NCBI GenBank assembly: GCA_964429855.1 | Contig: CAYSDM010000004.1 | Coordinates: 1 to 64,000, forward strand | Source of the DNA: CALLMM01 sp964429855 | GTDB lineage: Bacteria > Armatimonadota > Chthonomonadetes > Chthonomonadales > CAJBBX01 | DNA: 64,000 nucleotides | Reading direction: 5' to 3' | In this document: positions 32,601 through 41,669 of the stretch, piece by piece | Layout of the letters: the number at the start of each line of letters is the position of its first letter | Numbering within the stretch: position 1 is the first letter of the stretch | The notes under the pieces: generated by a model | What the model was told of the DNA's origin: nothing | Databases searched by the model: none | What the model saw: the letters and a program-made list of their open reading frames with translations, nothing else | Translations under genes and position numbers: made by a program

Positions 32601-32807
32601 TTGCCTGCTAAACAGGGAGCGGCTTTCAGGAAGCCCCCCCGGAAACTGAATATCGCGAAAAACCAAATAACGCGCTTACACAACTTCATAACGGCACAAC
32701 CGAATACAGTACGTAACGAAAAACACATAACGGCATTAAAAAATCGCATAACGGCACAACGTAAATACCGAGAAAACCTAATACCGCATACAAACACAAT
32801 CACATAG
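32601..32807 (+). CDS. Possible small repeat-containing ORF (weak)
   Basis: 68 codons from TTG 32601. The translation is basic and carries repeated ITAQ/ITAL pieces (NFITAQ, KHITALKNRITAQ) that mirror the DNA repeat CATAACGGCA. The stop is 6 bp before a terminator-like hairpin, consistent with a short transcription unit. Against it: no properly spaced SD, AT-rich composition and no family match. It may be a by-product of repeats in a non-coding RNA. Confidence 0.2.
   Translation: MPAKQGAAFRKPPRKLNIAKNQITRLHNFITAQPNTVRNEKHITALKNRITAQRKYRENLIPHTNTIT
32687..32760. repeat. Three short direct repeats CATAACGGCA
   Basis: CATAACGGCACAAC at 32687-32700 and again at 32747-32760, with CATAACGGCATTA at 32726-32738. 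Spacings are 39 and 21 nt, both multiples of three. Too short and irregular for a CRISPR array. Confidence 0.7.
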
Positions 32808-32813
32808 AGCTTT

Positions 32814-32835
32814 TAGCCCTTCGGGGGCTTTGTTG
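32814..32835 (+). terminator. Terminator-like hairpin on the plus strand
   Basis: AGCCC-TTCGG-GGGCT followed by TTGTTG, with TTTT before the stem. It lies just after the small repeat ORF and points along the plus strand, where no annotated gene ends. Confidence 0.5.
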
Positions 32836-32846
32836 TAATCGGGGCG

Positions 32847-32874
32847 AACGATAGATGTCGTTCGCCCCGTTGAT
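32847..32874. other. 11-bp hairpin next to the tricorn stop codon
   Basis: GGGGCGAACGA / TCGTTCGCCCC with a 6-nt loop lies within 10 bp of the tricorn stop (minus strand). No clear U-run on either strand; probably a 3'-end stability or termination hairpin. Confidence 0.45.
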
Positions 32875-32878
32875 TTTC

Positions 32879-35800
32879 TCAGCGTTTTTTCGCTTTCGCC
32901 TCTTTCAGCGCTTCCTCTATGGCGCGTTCCAACTGCGGGTCGCGTCCCGCCGTGTAGTCCTCCGGGCTGTTCTCCACGCGAATGTCCGGCGGCACGCCGT
33001 AGTTCTCCAGATTGATTCCCTCCAGCGTGTAGCATCCGGCGAAGGGCATCCGAATGAAGCTGCCGTCTATCAGCCCGGCTCCGCTGGTGAAGATCACATA
33101 GCCGTTGGTCGGGACACCCACCAGTTTCCCCAGTCCCAGCGCGCGAAAGCCGTTGGGGAATATCTCGGCGTCACTGAAGGAGCGTTCATTTATCAGCATG
33201 GTGACCGGCTGGACGAAGGCGCGTTCCGGCTGCATAAAGCCGGGACCGTTGCGCGGCTTCATGGTGAAATAGGGGCGATTGCGGCTCAGAATGCGAAGCA
33301 GCGCGTCATGCGTGTTGCCGCCGCCGTTGAACCGCACATCCAGCACCACCGCCTCTTTGCCCTGCGTGAGGCTGAACAGTTCTCGCTCAAAACGGAACCG
33401 TGAGCCGTCATCCATGCCCTGAACGTGCAGGTAGGCGACCTTTCCGCCCGACAGCCTGTTCGTCATCTCGCGCCGCTGGCGCACCCATCGTTCATAGGAG
33501 AGGTTTCCCCATTCGCCCGCGCCGCTGGCGCGAAGCCTGATTGTGCGCGCCCCCTCCTTTGTCGGCTTGTCATTGACCAGCAGCGCGATCCGCTTGCCCA
33601 CTTTGTCGTTGAGGGTTTCGTAGAACGACTCTCCGAACGTGACCTCTTTCCCATCCACCGCCAGAATATACTCGCCAGGCTTCAGACGACTCTCCTCGCG
33701 GTCGGCGGGACTATTAGGCATCACTTCCGTGATTTTGACGCCGGGACCGGCGTAGCTCTCGTCATACCAGACCCCCAGATAGGCGGTTCCCGGCGCGGAG
33801 CGAACGGCGATATTTCCGCCGCCCCCGATTCCCAGATGCGAGGCGTTCAACTCCCCGAACATCATATTGACCAGGAACCGGAAATCCTCTTTCGTGGTGC
33901 AGAAGTCCACCAGAAGACGGTAGCGGTCGCCGATCGCCTTCCAGTCCTTCCCGTGAAATTTCGGGTCATAGAAACCATCGCGGATATATTTCCACGCCTC
34001 GTCGAAGGCGACGCGGTTTTCGGTCAGGCGATCTATCTCCATTCGTGCCGTGAAAGAGACGCTTCCGCCTCCACCGCCGACGCGATTCAGAAAGCGGATT
34101 CCGCCGCCGGAGAGATAGTAGAAACGGTTGCTGTCGGGAGACCACTGGATGCTGCTGAAGGAGTTCAGACCGGTGGTCAGGCGGGTGAGGCTGCCTCCGT
34201 CCGAAGAGACCGACCAGATGTCGTACTGCCCCAGGGAGCGAACGCCGATGATGAATGTCTTGCCATCGGGCGACATGGAGCAGTCTCCGATCCCCTCGTC
34301 GAAGCCGGTTAACTGACGGGCGCGAAGCTCGATCTCCTTGAAATCAATCTTCACCTCCACCGGTTTCTTGTCGTCCTTCTTCGGCTCCTCTTTGATGCCC
34401 TCTTCTTCCTGTTCGGTCTCGTTGGGTTTGTCTTTATCCGGCACCAGATTGAGAGTATAGAGAGCAAAACGTCCGACTTCGAAATACTTCTCTCGTTCCC
34501 GATTGCGCGTGCGGTCAGAGAGGAAAGCCAGCTTCTCGCCATTAGGGAACCATCTCGGCGCGATGTTGGAGCCGGGATACTGGGTGATATTCTTCGGTTC
34601 GCCTCCGGCGGCGGGAATCACCCAGATATCGTCCACCAGATAGCTGTCTTCGTTGACATAGGCGATCCATTTGCTGTCCGGCGACCATTGCGGGTCGCTG
34701 ACTGCCGGTCCGGGAACCAGCGTCTTTTCGGGGACGCTGCCGTCGGCGGCGATGACATGCAGGCTGATGCTGCCGGAGGGACCTCCCTGACGCTGATAGA
34801 CGATCATCTTGCCGTCCGGCGACCAGCGCGGATTGAAATCGCGCTCGGCATGATTGGTCAAACGCTTGACCTGCCTGGTCGCCACGTCCATGCTGTAGAG
34901 ATTGGGACTGCCGTCGCGGTTAGAGATAAACGCGATCTGTTTGTTGTCTGGCGACCAGTCCATATCGCTCTCGCGCGTCGGCGTCTCCGTCAGTCGGCGC
35001 GCATCGCCTCCCTTTTCCGTATTGACGGTGAAGATTTCGCCGCGCGCCGAGAAGGCGACCCGCTTTCCATCCGGGCTGAGATCATACTCCCCGACGCCTC
35101 CGGTGATTACGGCGCGTTCGATGGCGTCCGTCTTGCCGTCGGTTCGGCAGTAGAGGCTGAGCGGTTTTGCCTCATTATTAGCAGTCGAAACCAGACAGAG
35201 ATGAAAATCGCACTCAAAGACGATCCATTTTCTGTCCTGAGAGATGAAGGGATTCCAGATGGCGTCGGGAGGATTGCGAATCAGTTCAGCGGGACCGGCA
35301 GGTTTCGGGTCGGAGGGATTGAAGGACTGTCTCCAGAGCGTGTACTGCTTATCGCCTCGATCGCTCACATAGTAGATCGTCTTGCCGTCCGCGCCGAACA
35401 TGGGCCAGGTGTCGTTACCCTGCCAGGTAGTCAGGCGGTAGAGTTTTCCGCCCTCGGCGCGTACTGCCCAGACATCCCAGTTCCCGGAGCCGCGATATCC
35501 TTTTCGATAGATGTCGGTGGAGCCGCGCATAAAGACGATCCACTTGCCGTCGGGCGAGTAGCGTGGCTCGATGGTAGAGGTTTCATCGTTGACGATCTTT
35601 CGGCTGCGTCCGGTGGCGATATCCAGCGTGTAGATATTGGTGGCGCGTCCGTCCCGACTGGCGGTAAAGAGCAGGGTCTTCCCGTCCGGCGACCAGTCTC
35701 CTACGTTTGCGCCGTTACTGTGGAAGGTCATCTGTCGCGGCACACCGCCGGATGCAGGCATCAGGTATACCTGCGTGGTTCCGCTGCGATTGGAGTCGAA

Positions 35801-36064
35801 GGCGATGGTCTTGCCGTCCGGTGACCAGATGGCGCTGCTGTCGTAGGCGGTGAAGACGGTCAGACGGGAGGCATCGCCTCCGTTTGCGGGAGCCGTCCAG
35901 AGATTGCCCTGATAGGTAAAGGCGATACGAGAGGCGTCGGGAGAGATAGAAGGGTAGCGGGCGACCCGGATCGGCTTATCGCCCGGCGGAGCCAGTTGCG
36001 CGGAGACAGGCAGATTTGCCAGAAAGATGAGAGTAGTCAGAAGACTCAGGAGTCGCCTGGGCAA
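32879..36064 (-). CDS. Tricorn-type protease (TolB propeller + PDZ + S41)
   Basis: 1061 residues, in the range of tricorn protease homologues, which degrade peptides generated by other proteases. Signal peptide 1-22 (LTTLIFLANLPVSAQ), so exported, unlike archaeal tricorn. About 1-650 hold two sets of propeller blades of the type SPDGKTIAFDSNRSG, DWSPDGKTLLFTASRDG and SPDNKQIAFISNRDG. An acidic/Lys linker (TEQEEEGIKEEPKKDDKK) separates them from an MSPDGKTF block. Then come a C1-type helical segment, PDZ (GPGVKITEVMPNSPADR) and S41 core with FNGGGNTHDALL and ERSFSDAE, whose Ser is the likely nucleophile. The start is TTG with GGAGG 8 nt upstream. Confidence 0.93.
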   Translation of the reverse strand: MPRRLLSLLTTLIFLANLPVSAQLAPPGDKPIRVARYPSISPDASRIAFTYQGNLWTAPANGGDASRLTVFTAYDSSAIWSPDGKTIAFDSNRSGTTQVYLMPASGGVPRQMTFHSNGANVGDWSPDGKTLLFTASRDGRATNIYTLDIATGRSRKIVNDETSTIEPRYSPDGKWIVFMRGSTDIYRKGYRGSGNWDVWAVRAEGGKLYRLTTWQGNDTWPMFGADGKTIYYVSDRGDKQYTLWRQSFNPSDPKPAGPAELIRNPPDAIWNPFISQDRKWIVFECDFHLCLVSTANNEAKPLSLYCRTDGKTDAIERAVITGGVGEYDLSPDGKRVAFSARGEIFTVNTEKGGDARRLTETPTRESDMDWSPDNKQIAFISNRDGSPNLYSMDVATRQVKRLTNHAERDFNPRWSPDGKMIVYQRQGGPSGSISLHVIAADGSVPEKTLVPGPAVSDPQWSPDSKWIAYVNEDSYLVDDIWVIPAAGGEPKNITQYPGSNIAPRWFPNGEKLAFLSDRTRNREREKYFEVGRFALYTLNLVPDKDKPNETEQEEEGIKEEPKKDDKKPVEVKIDFKEIELRARQLTGFDEGIGDCSMSPDGKTFIIGVRSLGQYDIWSVSSDGGSLTRLTTGLNSFSSIQWSPDSNRFYYLSGGGIRFLNRVGGGGGSVSFTARMEIDRLTENRVAFDEAWKYIRDGFYDPKFHGKDWKAIGDRYRLLVDFCTTKEDFRFLVNMMFGELNASHLGIGGGGNIAVRSAPGTAYLGVWYDESYAGPGVKITEVMPNSPADREESRLKPGEYILAVDGKEVTFGESFYETLNDKVGKRIALLVNDKPTKEGARTIRLRASGAGEWGNLSYERWVRQRREMTNRLSGGKVAYLHVQGMDDGSRFRFERELFSLTQGKEAVVLDVRFNGGGNTHDALLRILSRNRPYFTMKPRNGPGFMQPERAFVQPVTMLINERSFSDAEIFPNGFRALGLGKLVGVPTNGYVIFTSGAGLIDGSFIRMPFAGCYTLEGINLENYGVPPDIRVENSPEDYTAGRDPQLERAIEEALKEAKAKKR

Positions 36065-36128
36065 GAATCTATCCTCCTTTTCATCGGGAGTTTCAGTGGG
36101 CTGAATGAGGTTTGAAGGTGAGAAGAGG

Positions 36129-36161
36129 GGAAGGGGAGAGCGAAGCCGCCTCTCCCCTTCC
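36129..36161 (-). terminator. 12-bp hairpin after UPF0182 gene
   Basis: GGAAGGGGAGAG (36129-36140) / CTCTCCCCTTCC (36150-36161), 9-nt loop, between UPF0182 and the tricorn gene. The minus-strand flank is C/T-rich rather than a pure U-run, so termination may be partial. Confidence 0.55.
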
Positions 36162-36172
36162 TGCTTTGCTGA

Positions 36173-39061
36173 CTACTTCGGCATACCGCGCTCCAGGTCC
36201 TGCAGGGCGCGTCCCAGATCCTCCAGCGCAGAGTCGTATTCGCGCTGCTTCTCCCGCGCCTTTTGAAAGGCGGATTGCGCCCTTCGCAGCAGTTCGCCTG
36301 GAGAGGCGTTAGAGGCGATGGGAGGCGCATCGGTCTGTGAGGGAGGCGTACCGCCCGCCGGGGGAGTTGTCGCGCCTGCGGGAGGCGCGCCGCCCGTTCC
36401 AGCGACCCGTCCCTGTCCCAGCGCCGCTACCGCGCTCGCCAGCGTGGGGCGCATCACGATCCGGTTGCCGCTGGCAGCAATCACCTGCGTGATCTGCGGC
36501 ACAGCGCCGGCAGAGGTCGCCTGGACATACAGGGGAACGGCGTAGAGCAGGGAACTGCCGACCGGGATGATCAGCAGGTTGCCAAAGATCACCCGTGAGC
36601 CGCGCTGCCCGACCAGCGTCACGTAGCGGGAGATATCCTCCTGCGAGTTGATCTGCGCGATCACCTGCTGCGGTCCGTTGATGTTGATCCCTTCCGGGAA
36701 ACGATAGACCAATAGTTGCCCGTAATTGTCAGGATCGCATTTCGCCGCCATCCACGCCGACATATTCTGCGTGCGAAGCGGCGTAAAGGGGGTCATCAGA
36801 AGGAACTCCTCCTGCTTCTCTCCCGGAAGCCGCATCACCACATAGTAGGGCTGCATCCGCTGCGATCCAGCGCCGGCGACCACCTCGCCGCTGCTGTCGG
36901 TCTGCGGGGTCGGGTCGAGGGGAATCATCCACTTATCCTCTTTCTGGTAGAAGCTCTGCACTTCGGTCATATGGTAAGTGGTGTAGAGATCGCGCTGAAT
37001 TCGGAACAGGTCTTCCGGATAGCGCACATGGCTCCTTAAGGAGGCGGGCATCTGGTCGAAGGGACGGAGCAGTTGGGGAAAGACGCGCGCCCAGGTCTGT
37101 ACCAGCGGGTCATTGGGATCGGAGATATAGAATGTAACGGTTCCATCGTAGGCGTCCACGACCGCCTTAACGGAGTTGCGGATATAGTTAAAACGCTGCC
37201 CGATCTCCTCAAAGCCCGTTCCGACGAGGAAGGGGCGCGAGTAGGGGTACTGATCGGTCACAGTGTAGGCGTCCATCATCCAGAGCAGGTTCCCGTTGTC
37301 CACGACCATGTAGGGGTCGTTGTCCCAGTTCAGGAAGGGGGCGAGGGTCTGAACACGCTCGCGGACGGCGCGCCGGAAGAGCAGACGGCTTCCCGGGATC
37401 AGGTCGCGGGAGAGGAGCATATTGGTGTCGCCGAGTCGCATGGCGAACGCCAGCCGTCGGAGGAAGCCGTCGAGAACGATGCCTCCTTTACCGGCATAGC
37501 GTGTCTCCTGATTACCCTGATCGGAGGGGTAGTCAAACTCCGGCTGAGCGGTGCCGACGAAGGCGTACTCCTGGGTCAGCTCCCCGTAGTAGATCTGCGG
37601 GCGTTTGACCTGCAGTTCGGGGACGGTTGAAGTGACCGGTATCTGCCCCACATAGTATTCCGGCAGCCCGCTGGGGTCTACGCGGTCGCTGGGACTCATC
37701 ACGATGCCATAACCGTGCGTGTACTGGAGCCGCAGGTTGACCCAGGTGCGCGCCTCCGGCGGCAGCCCGTCGTGCGCCAGTTCGCGGGGAGCCAGCATTA
37801 CCTGCCGCAGTTGATTATTAATGCGATAGCGTCCGACATCAATGTTAAAGTCGCCGGTGGTAAAGGTGGCGTTGGGAGGCAGGGTAAAGCGGTAGTAGTT
37901 GCGAAGCGCCTGTTTGATGCTATAGACCGCGCCTAACTGGGGCCAGTCCCAGAGGCGTATATTGTCAATCGTTACCTGGTTCGCGGAGATCTCTGCGGAA
38001 GTCACGATCTCTGTGGCGTTCATACGCTGTTGCTGAATGCGGTCCAGCCCGTAGGCGCGGCGGGTGAACTCGATGTCGCGAGCGATGTACTCGCGCTCTC
38101 GATTGATCTGGTTGGGGACGACGGTGAACCGCTGAACGAGAGAGGGGTAGACGCCGCTGCCCAGAATCCAGACCGCCGCCCACAGTCCCAGCCCGACCAG
38201 CGGAAGCCGGAACGCTCTTCCGGTCCAGATGTTGGCGAAACAGAGGATTGCCGTCAGCGCCATCGCGCCTGCCAGAACGTAGAGAATCGGCAGCCGCGCA
38301 TTCAGATCGGTATATCCTGCGCCGAAGTAGGCGTTGTTATCCGATAAGAGAAGCTGATAGCGGCTTAAGTGGTAGCCCCAGGCGAAGACAAGCGCCAGCA
38401 GTCCCAGCAGAACCAGAAGGTGCTTGCGGACGTAGGCTGCGAAGGTCGGGACGGAACCGGCGATGAAGTCTATCGCGCCGGAGGAGTAGTGAACCGCTGC
38501 CGTCGCGAGGATCGTGACGATCAGCGTGAAGACCATCCATCCCTGAAGATACTGGAGGAAGGGCAGTCGAAAGACATAGAAGCCGATGTCCCGCGAGAAG
38601 ACCGGGTCGGTCTGCCCGAAGGTTCCGGCATGGGTGAACAGCAGGTATTCCGACCAGTGGGTTGCGGCGTTGCCCCCGACCAGAAAGGCGAGAATAAAGG
38701 CGCCGATCAGGGTGATCGCCCGCGTGAACCGCTGCGCTATGTCCGTGAGGTCGGGGCGGTCCATCTCGATCAGGCGCGGGCGAGGTCGAAAGGCATTGAG
38801 GCGCATCGCCGTCCAGACATTGACATAACAGATCAGGAAGAACAGGATGCCGAAGCCGAAGAAGAGCAGCAGCTTCGCGCTGATCGTGCCGCGATAGACT
38901 CCGGTCTGCCCCAACTCCTGAAACCACAGCCAGTCGGTGTAAAGCGCAACGATCTGCCCGCCGAAGAAGAACGCCACCAGGAGAACCGCCAGGAAGAGAT
39001 ACCCGGCGTATCTTCCCCAGGAAGGACGTCGCGACTCGGCAGGGAGTGTTTTTCGAGCCAT
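36173..39061 (-). CDS. UPF0182 family membrane protein
   Basis: 962 residues, normal for the family (COG1615). The first about 320 residues contain seven transmembrane helices (YLFLAVLLVAFFFGGQIVAL; LLLFFGFGILFFLICYV; ITLIGAFILAFLVGG and others). The large extracytoplasmic domain follows (REYIARDIEFTRRAYGLDRI, the start of a conserved block, then YTHGYGIVMSPSDRVD). The C-terminus has a Pro/Gly/Ala-rich linker and a final coiled-coil-like helix (SPGELLRRAQSAFQKAREKQ). The family has no established function. The start ATG opens MARKTLPAESRRPS. First gene of the UPF0182-tricorn pair. Confidence 0.93.
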   Translation of the reverse strand: MARKTLPAESRRPSWGRYAGYLFLAVLLVAFFFGGQIVALYTDWLWFQELGQTGVYRGTISAKLLLFFGFGILFFLICYVNVWTAMRLNAFRPRPRLIEMDRPDLTDIAQRFTRAITLIGAFILAFLVGGNAATHWSEYLLFTHAGTFGQTDPVFSRDIGFYVFRLPFLQYLQGWMVFTLIVTILATAAVHYSSGAIDFIAGSVPTFAAYVRKHLLVLLGLLALVFAWGYHLSRYQLLLSDNNAYFGAGYTDLNARLPILYVLAGAMALTAILCFANIWTGRAFRLPLVGLGLWAAVWILGSGVYPSLVQRFTVVPNQINREREYIARDIEFTRRAYGLDRIQQQRMNATEIVTSAEISANQVTIDNIRLWDWPQLGAVYSIKQALRNYYRFTLPPNATFTTGDFNIDVGRYRINNQLRQVMLAPRELAHDGLPPEARTWVNLRLQYTHGYGIVMSPSDRVDPSGLPEYYVGQIPVTSTVPELQVKRPQIYYGELTQEYAFVGTAQPEFDYPSDQGNQETRYAGKGGIVLDGFLRRLAFAMRLGDTNMLLSRDLIPGSRLLFRRAVRERVQTLAPFLNWDNDPYMVVDNGNLLWMMDAYTVTDQYPYSRPFLVGTGFEEIGQRFNYIRNSVKAVVDAYDGTVTFYISDPNDPLVQTWARVFPQLLRPFDQMPASLRSHVRYPEDLFRIQRDLYTTYHMTEVQSFYQKEDKWMIPLDPTPQTDSSGEVVAGAGSQRMQPYYVVMRLPGEKQEEFLLMTPFTPLRTQNMSAWMAAKCDPDNYGQLLVYRFPEGININGPQQVIAQINSQEDISRYVTLVGQRGSRVIFGNLLIIPVGSSLLYAVPLYVQATSAGAVPQITQVIAASGNRIVMRPTLASAVAALGQGRVAGTGGAPPAGATTPPAGGTPPSQTDAPPIASNASPGELLRRAQSAFQKAREKQREYDSALEDLGRALQDLERGMPK

Positions 39062-39310
39062 AGAGTTTTGCTCCCGTCTACATTAACCGGTACTTCTCTC
39101 AGTATATCATAACGTAAGGCGAGGCGGAGCAGGAAATCGGAGAGCGACTTCCCGCGCTGTTACCGAAAGCATGAACCCGATCGGACGGAACGTCGTCTTA
39201 TAAGGGAAAAGTAAATGGATCTCAGTACCTGTGGCTGTCCGGGAGGAGCAGGAACGGACCGGCGAAAAGGTGAACTCTTATTCAGTCCACGCCGAGGAGA
39301 TTGCGGACGA
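39062..39310. other. 249-bp divergent promoter region
   Basis: Lies between UPF0182 (-) and a HEAT protein (+). AT-rich around 39095-39115 (CAGTATATCATAACG). I could not pick a convincing -35/-10 pair for either direction. A plus-strand frame extends to 39215, but the probable start is 39311. Confidence 0.4.
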
Positions 39311-40438
39311 ATGTCCTGTCAGCGCGGTTGGCGCGCCTATCCATTCTATGGATGTCGAAGCTATCGGAAGGTATTTGCGCTTTCGACCCTGATACTTCTG
39401 TCCGTCCTGACTCTACCGCGAATAGCGCAGGCATCCGGGCAGGACGCCGTTGCGCTTTTCCGTGAGGAGTTGATTGACGCTCCTGTGAAAATCGGATGGA
39501 AAGGCGCGCCTCTGGAAGATGAGACTCGACTGGCGATAGCCGCCAGCGGACTCTCGTGGAAACCGGTCTGGAACGGGCAGCCTCTTCTAAAGACCGATAA
39601 GCGAAAGACGGTCTATGCGGATGCGGCGCAGCGTCGGGAGGCGTTTCAGGCAGCGGTGCGCGCCAATGCGCCCAAATTCGCCTTCTCCTTTGCGCTGTCG
39701 CTGGTGCTGGATCCTCCCGTGCAGGATGAATCGGCGTGGATGGAAGCGTTTCGCTATCTATCCCGCTACGATGTGGAGTTTGACCGGGTGCTTATCGGCG
39801 TGCTTCAGTCTCCATCGAAACTCCCGCTGCTTCCGATCTATGACTACGCCTCCGCCGATGTTCTGATGCATCGCGCTTCTTCGCGCCTCCTTTCACTCTA
39901 CCTGACGCTGGCGGAGTCCAGTGACCGTTATCTGCGCAGCCGGGCGGTGGCAGCGCTGGGAATCGTCGCCTATCGGGAACGACCCGGAAACGGCAATCGG
40001 GTGGACGGACTGGCGGTCACACTGCGGGAGAACAGCATCAGCGCTGTTCAGCAGCGCATCATCTACGAGCAGATACGAAAGGCGGCGGAGGATAAGAACT
40101 ATCAGTCGCGCGCCGCCGCCGCGTTCGCGCTGGGGCTGATGGGAGATGAGAACGACATTCCCCGGCTGGAAAAACTGCTGCGCGATCCGGCCTATCTTGC
40201 CCTGCCGACAGACGAACGCGAGACCCGGCGGGTCATCTTTCCGGTTCGCACGCAGGCTGCCGCCGCGCTGGCGCGATTCGGGCAGAGACGAGAGACCGGC
40301 AACGGACTCTTTGCCGGCAGGGCGCTGCGGGAGGCGACTCGCGGCGGCAAGAATGTAACCGAGGATTACGGTGACCTGCGCCGCGACCGTCGGAGCCTGG
40401 TTCCCTCAATGCTCCGTTTTTCTGAGGGAATTCAGTAG
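39311..40438 (+). CDS. Secreted HEAT-repeat protein
   Basis: 375 residues from ATG 39311 (GAGGAG about 11 nt upstream); an upstream extension to 39215 has no SD. A signal peptide with a long basic N-region ends TLILLSVLTLPRIAQASG. Residues about 130-190 are helical and uncharacterised. Two or three HEAT/PBS-like repeats follow: LRSRAVAALGIVAYRER, YQSRAAAAFALGLMGDENDIPRLEKLL and VRTQAAAALARFGQ. A periplasmic scaffold role is likely; no enzymatic motif. Ends at a convergent hairpin. Confidence 0.68.
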   Translation: MSCQRGWRAYPFYGCRSYRKVFALSTLILLSVLTLPRIAQASGQDAVALFREELIDAPVKIGWKGAPLEDETRLAIAASGLSWKPVWNGQPLLKTDKRKTVYADAAQRREAFQAAVRANAPKFAFSFALSLVLDPPVQDESAWMEAFRYLSRYDVEFDRVLIGVLQSPSKLPLLPIYDYASADVLMHRASSRLLSLYLTLAESSDRYLRSRAVAALGIVAYRERPGNGNRVDGLAVTLRENSISAVQQRIIYEQIRKAAEDKNYQSRAAAAFALGLMGDENDIPRLEKLLRDPAYLALPTDERETRRVIFPVRTQAAAALARFGQRRETGNGLFAGRALREATRGGKNVTEDYGDLRRDRRSLVPSMLRFSEGIQ

Positions 40439-40471
40439 GGGAGCGCGAAGAGGCGGGTTCTTGCGCTCCCC
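40438..40471. terminator. Hairpin between convergent genes
   Basis: GGGGAGCGC (40438-40446) / GCGCTCCCC (40463-40471), perfect 9-bp stem with a 16-nt loop. No T-run; shared 3'-end structure of the HEAT gene and the SMP-30 gene. Confidence 0.5.
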
Positions 40472-40480
40472 GGCAACAGG

Positions 40481-41413
40481 CTACTTCGAGGCGGTACCCG
40501 GACGAATGCCGGGCGTTTTCAACCGAACGCGATAGAGACCCGTGCGCGCCGTCAGGTAGAGCGTTCGATAGTCCTTATCCCCGAAAGCCACATTCGCGGG
40601 AACCTCCGGCGGGATAATCTTGCCCAGGAGCGTTCCGTCCGGCGCGTAGACCCAGACTCCCTCCGGTCCGGTCGCAAAGATTCTTCCCTTCGTATCTACC
40701 TTCATCCCGTCCGCTGCGCCGTCTTTGCCCGGCGAGCGCAGGTCGGCAAACAGCCTGCCGTTGGTCAGCGTTCCATCTGGCTGCACATCGAAAACGCGGA
40801 TGTGATTGACCTGCGAATCGGCGATGTAGAGCCGCTTCTCGTCGGGAGAGAACGCCAGTCCGTTAGGCTGTACAAAGTCTTTGACCAGCAGCGTCAGCTT
40901 GCCATCTGTCCCGATCCGGTAGACGCCCCGAAAATCCAGTTCCGCCTGATCGGGGCGGATGCCGTAGGTCGGGTCGGTGAAGTAGATGCTGCCATCCGAC
41001 TTGACGACCACATCGTTGGGGCTGTTGAGCCGCTTGCCTTCATACCGCTCCGCCAGCGTGACCACCGTGCCATCCTTCTCCGTTCGAGAGACTCTCCGGT
41101 TACTGTGCTCACAGCTTATGAGGCGTCCCTGCCGGTCCAGCGTATGCCCGTTGGAGTTGCCGCACGGTTTTCGAAAGACCTTCAAAGGCTGCCCCGGCGT
41201 CCACTGGTAGATGGTATCGGCGGGAATGTCGCTGAACAGCAGATGTCCGTCCGCTCTCCAGACCGGTCCCTCGGTAAACTTCAGGTCTCCTGCCAGTTTT
41301 TCGACGGATGCGCCCTCGGCTAGAATATCTTTCAACTCGCTCATGGTGTGATTGCCTCCCGGTATGGCGGATGAGATCAGAACCCCGATGATGACGAACA
41401 GAAACCCGTTCAA
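40481..41413 (-). CDS. SMP-30/gluconolactonase-like sugar lactonase
   Basis: 310 residues, six-bladed propeller hydrolase. FTEGPVWRADGHLLFSDIP carries the first metal Glu. NSNGHTLDRQGRLISCEH, RLNSPNDVVVKSDGSIYFTDPTYGI (metal Asn and substrate-site residues) and PNGLAFSPDEKRLYIADSQ follow the family order. SMP-30 enzymes hydrolyse sugar lactones with a divalent metal. The TTG start at 41413 has GGGAGGAG 5 nt upstream and gives a short hydrophobic export segment (FLFVIIGVLISSAIPGG). An internal ATG at 41344 with a more distant GGAGG would make a cytoplasmic form. Confidence 0.88.
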   Translation of the reverse strand: MNGFLFVIIGVLISSAIPGGNHTMSELKDILAEGASVEKLAGDLKFTEGPVWRADGHLLFSDIPADTIYQWTPGQPLKVFRKPCGNSNGHTLDRQGRLISCEHSNRRVSRTEKDGTVVTLAERYEGKRLNSPNDVVVKSDGSIYFTDPTYGIRPDQAELDFRGVYRIGTDGKLTLLVKDFVQPNGLAFSPDEKRLYIADSQVNHIRVFDVQPDGTLTNGRLFADLRSPGKDGAADGMKVDTKGRIFATGPEGVWVYAPDGTLLGKIIPPEVPANVAFGDKDYRTLYLTARTGLYRVRLKTPGIRPGTASK

Positions 41414-41669
41414 GGCTGCTCCTCCCTCTTGAAGTCGGTTAAAACCGGTTCCTTATTTCGCCGGATAGGGACGAACGTCCTTTCGTCTACCCGTCCAGTT
41501 TATAGACAACCTCCGGGTTCACTGCGGAGCGGAGGATTAAGCCGTCGCTCTCCACATTGAATATGTTGCTGCATGGCTGGTCCGTGCATATCTATCGAAT
41601 TCAGTCTGTAACGCCAGTGATAAAGGATTTCGGCGGATAACGGCTCCTCTCGCCGAACCCGTTTGCATC

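Larger units (their letters stand above)
32208..32878. other. 671-bp AT-rich intergenic island with repeats and hairpins
   Basis: Between the PilZ gene and the tricorn protease gene. It holds a 25-bp element (32516-32540) resembling 2678-2702, an extended -10-like TGCCATAAT (32570-32578), two small hairpins (GCAGGC/GCCTGC near 32591-32608; GGCTT/AAGCC near 32622-32636), the repeat CATAACGGCA three times (from 32687, 32726, 32747), a terminator-like hairpin (about 32814-32828) and a second 11-bp hairpin just before the tricorn stop. It may encode a plus-strand small RNA or peptide. Confidence 0.55.

Noticed and set aside
32687..32760. CRISPR-like direct repeats
   Set aside because: Only three short repeats with unequal spacers of 8-25 nt, no leader and no cas gene.
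33425..35824. Plus-strand frames of 295 and 378 codons over the tricorn protease
   Set aside because: Shadows created by GC-rich third positions; no recognisable domain.
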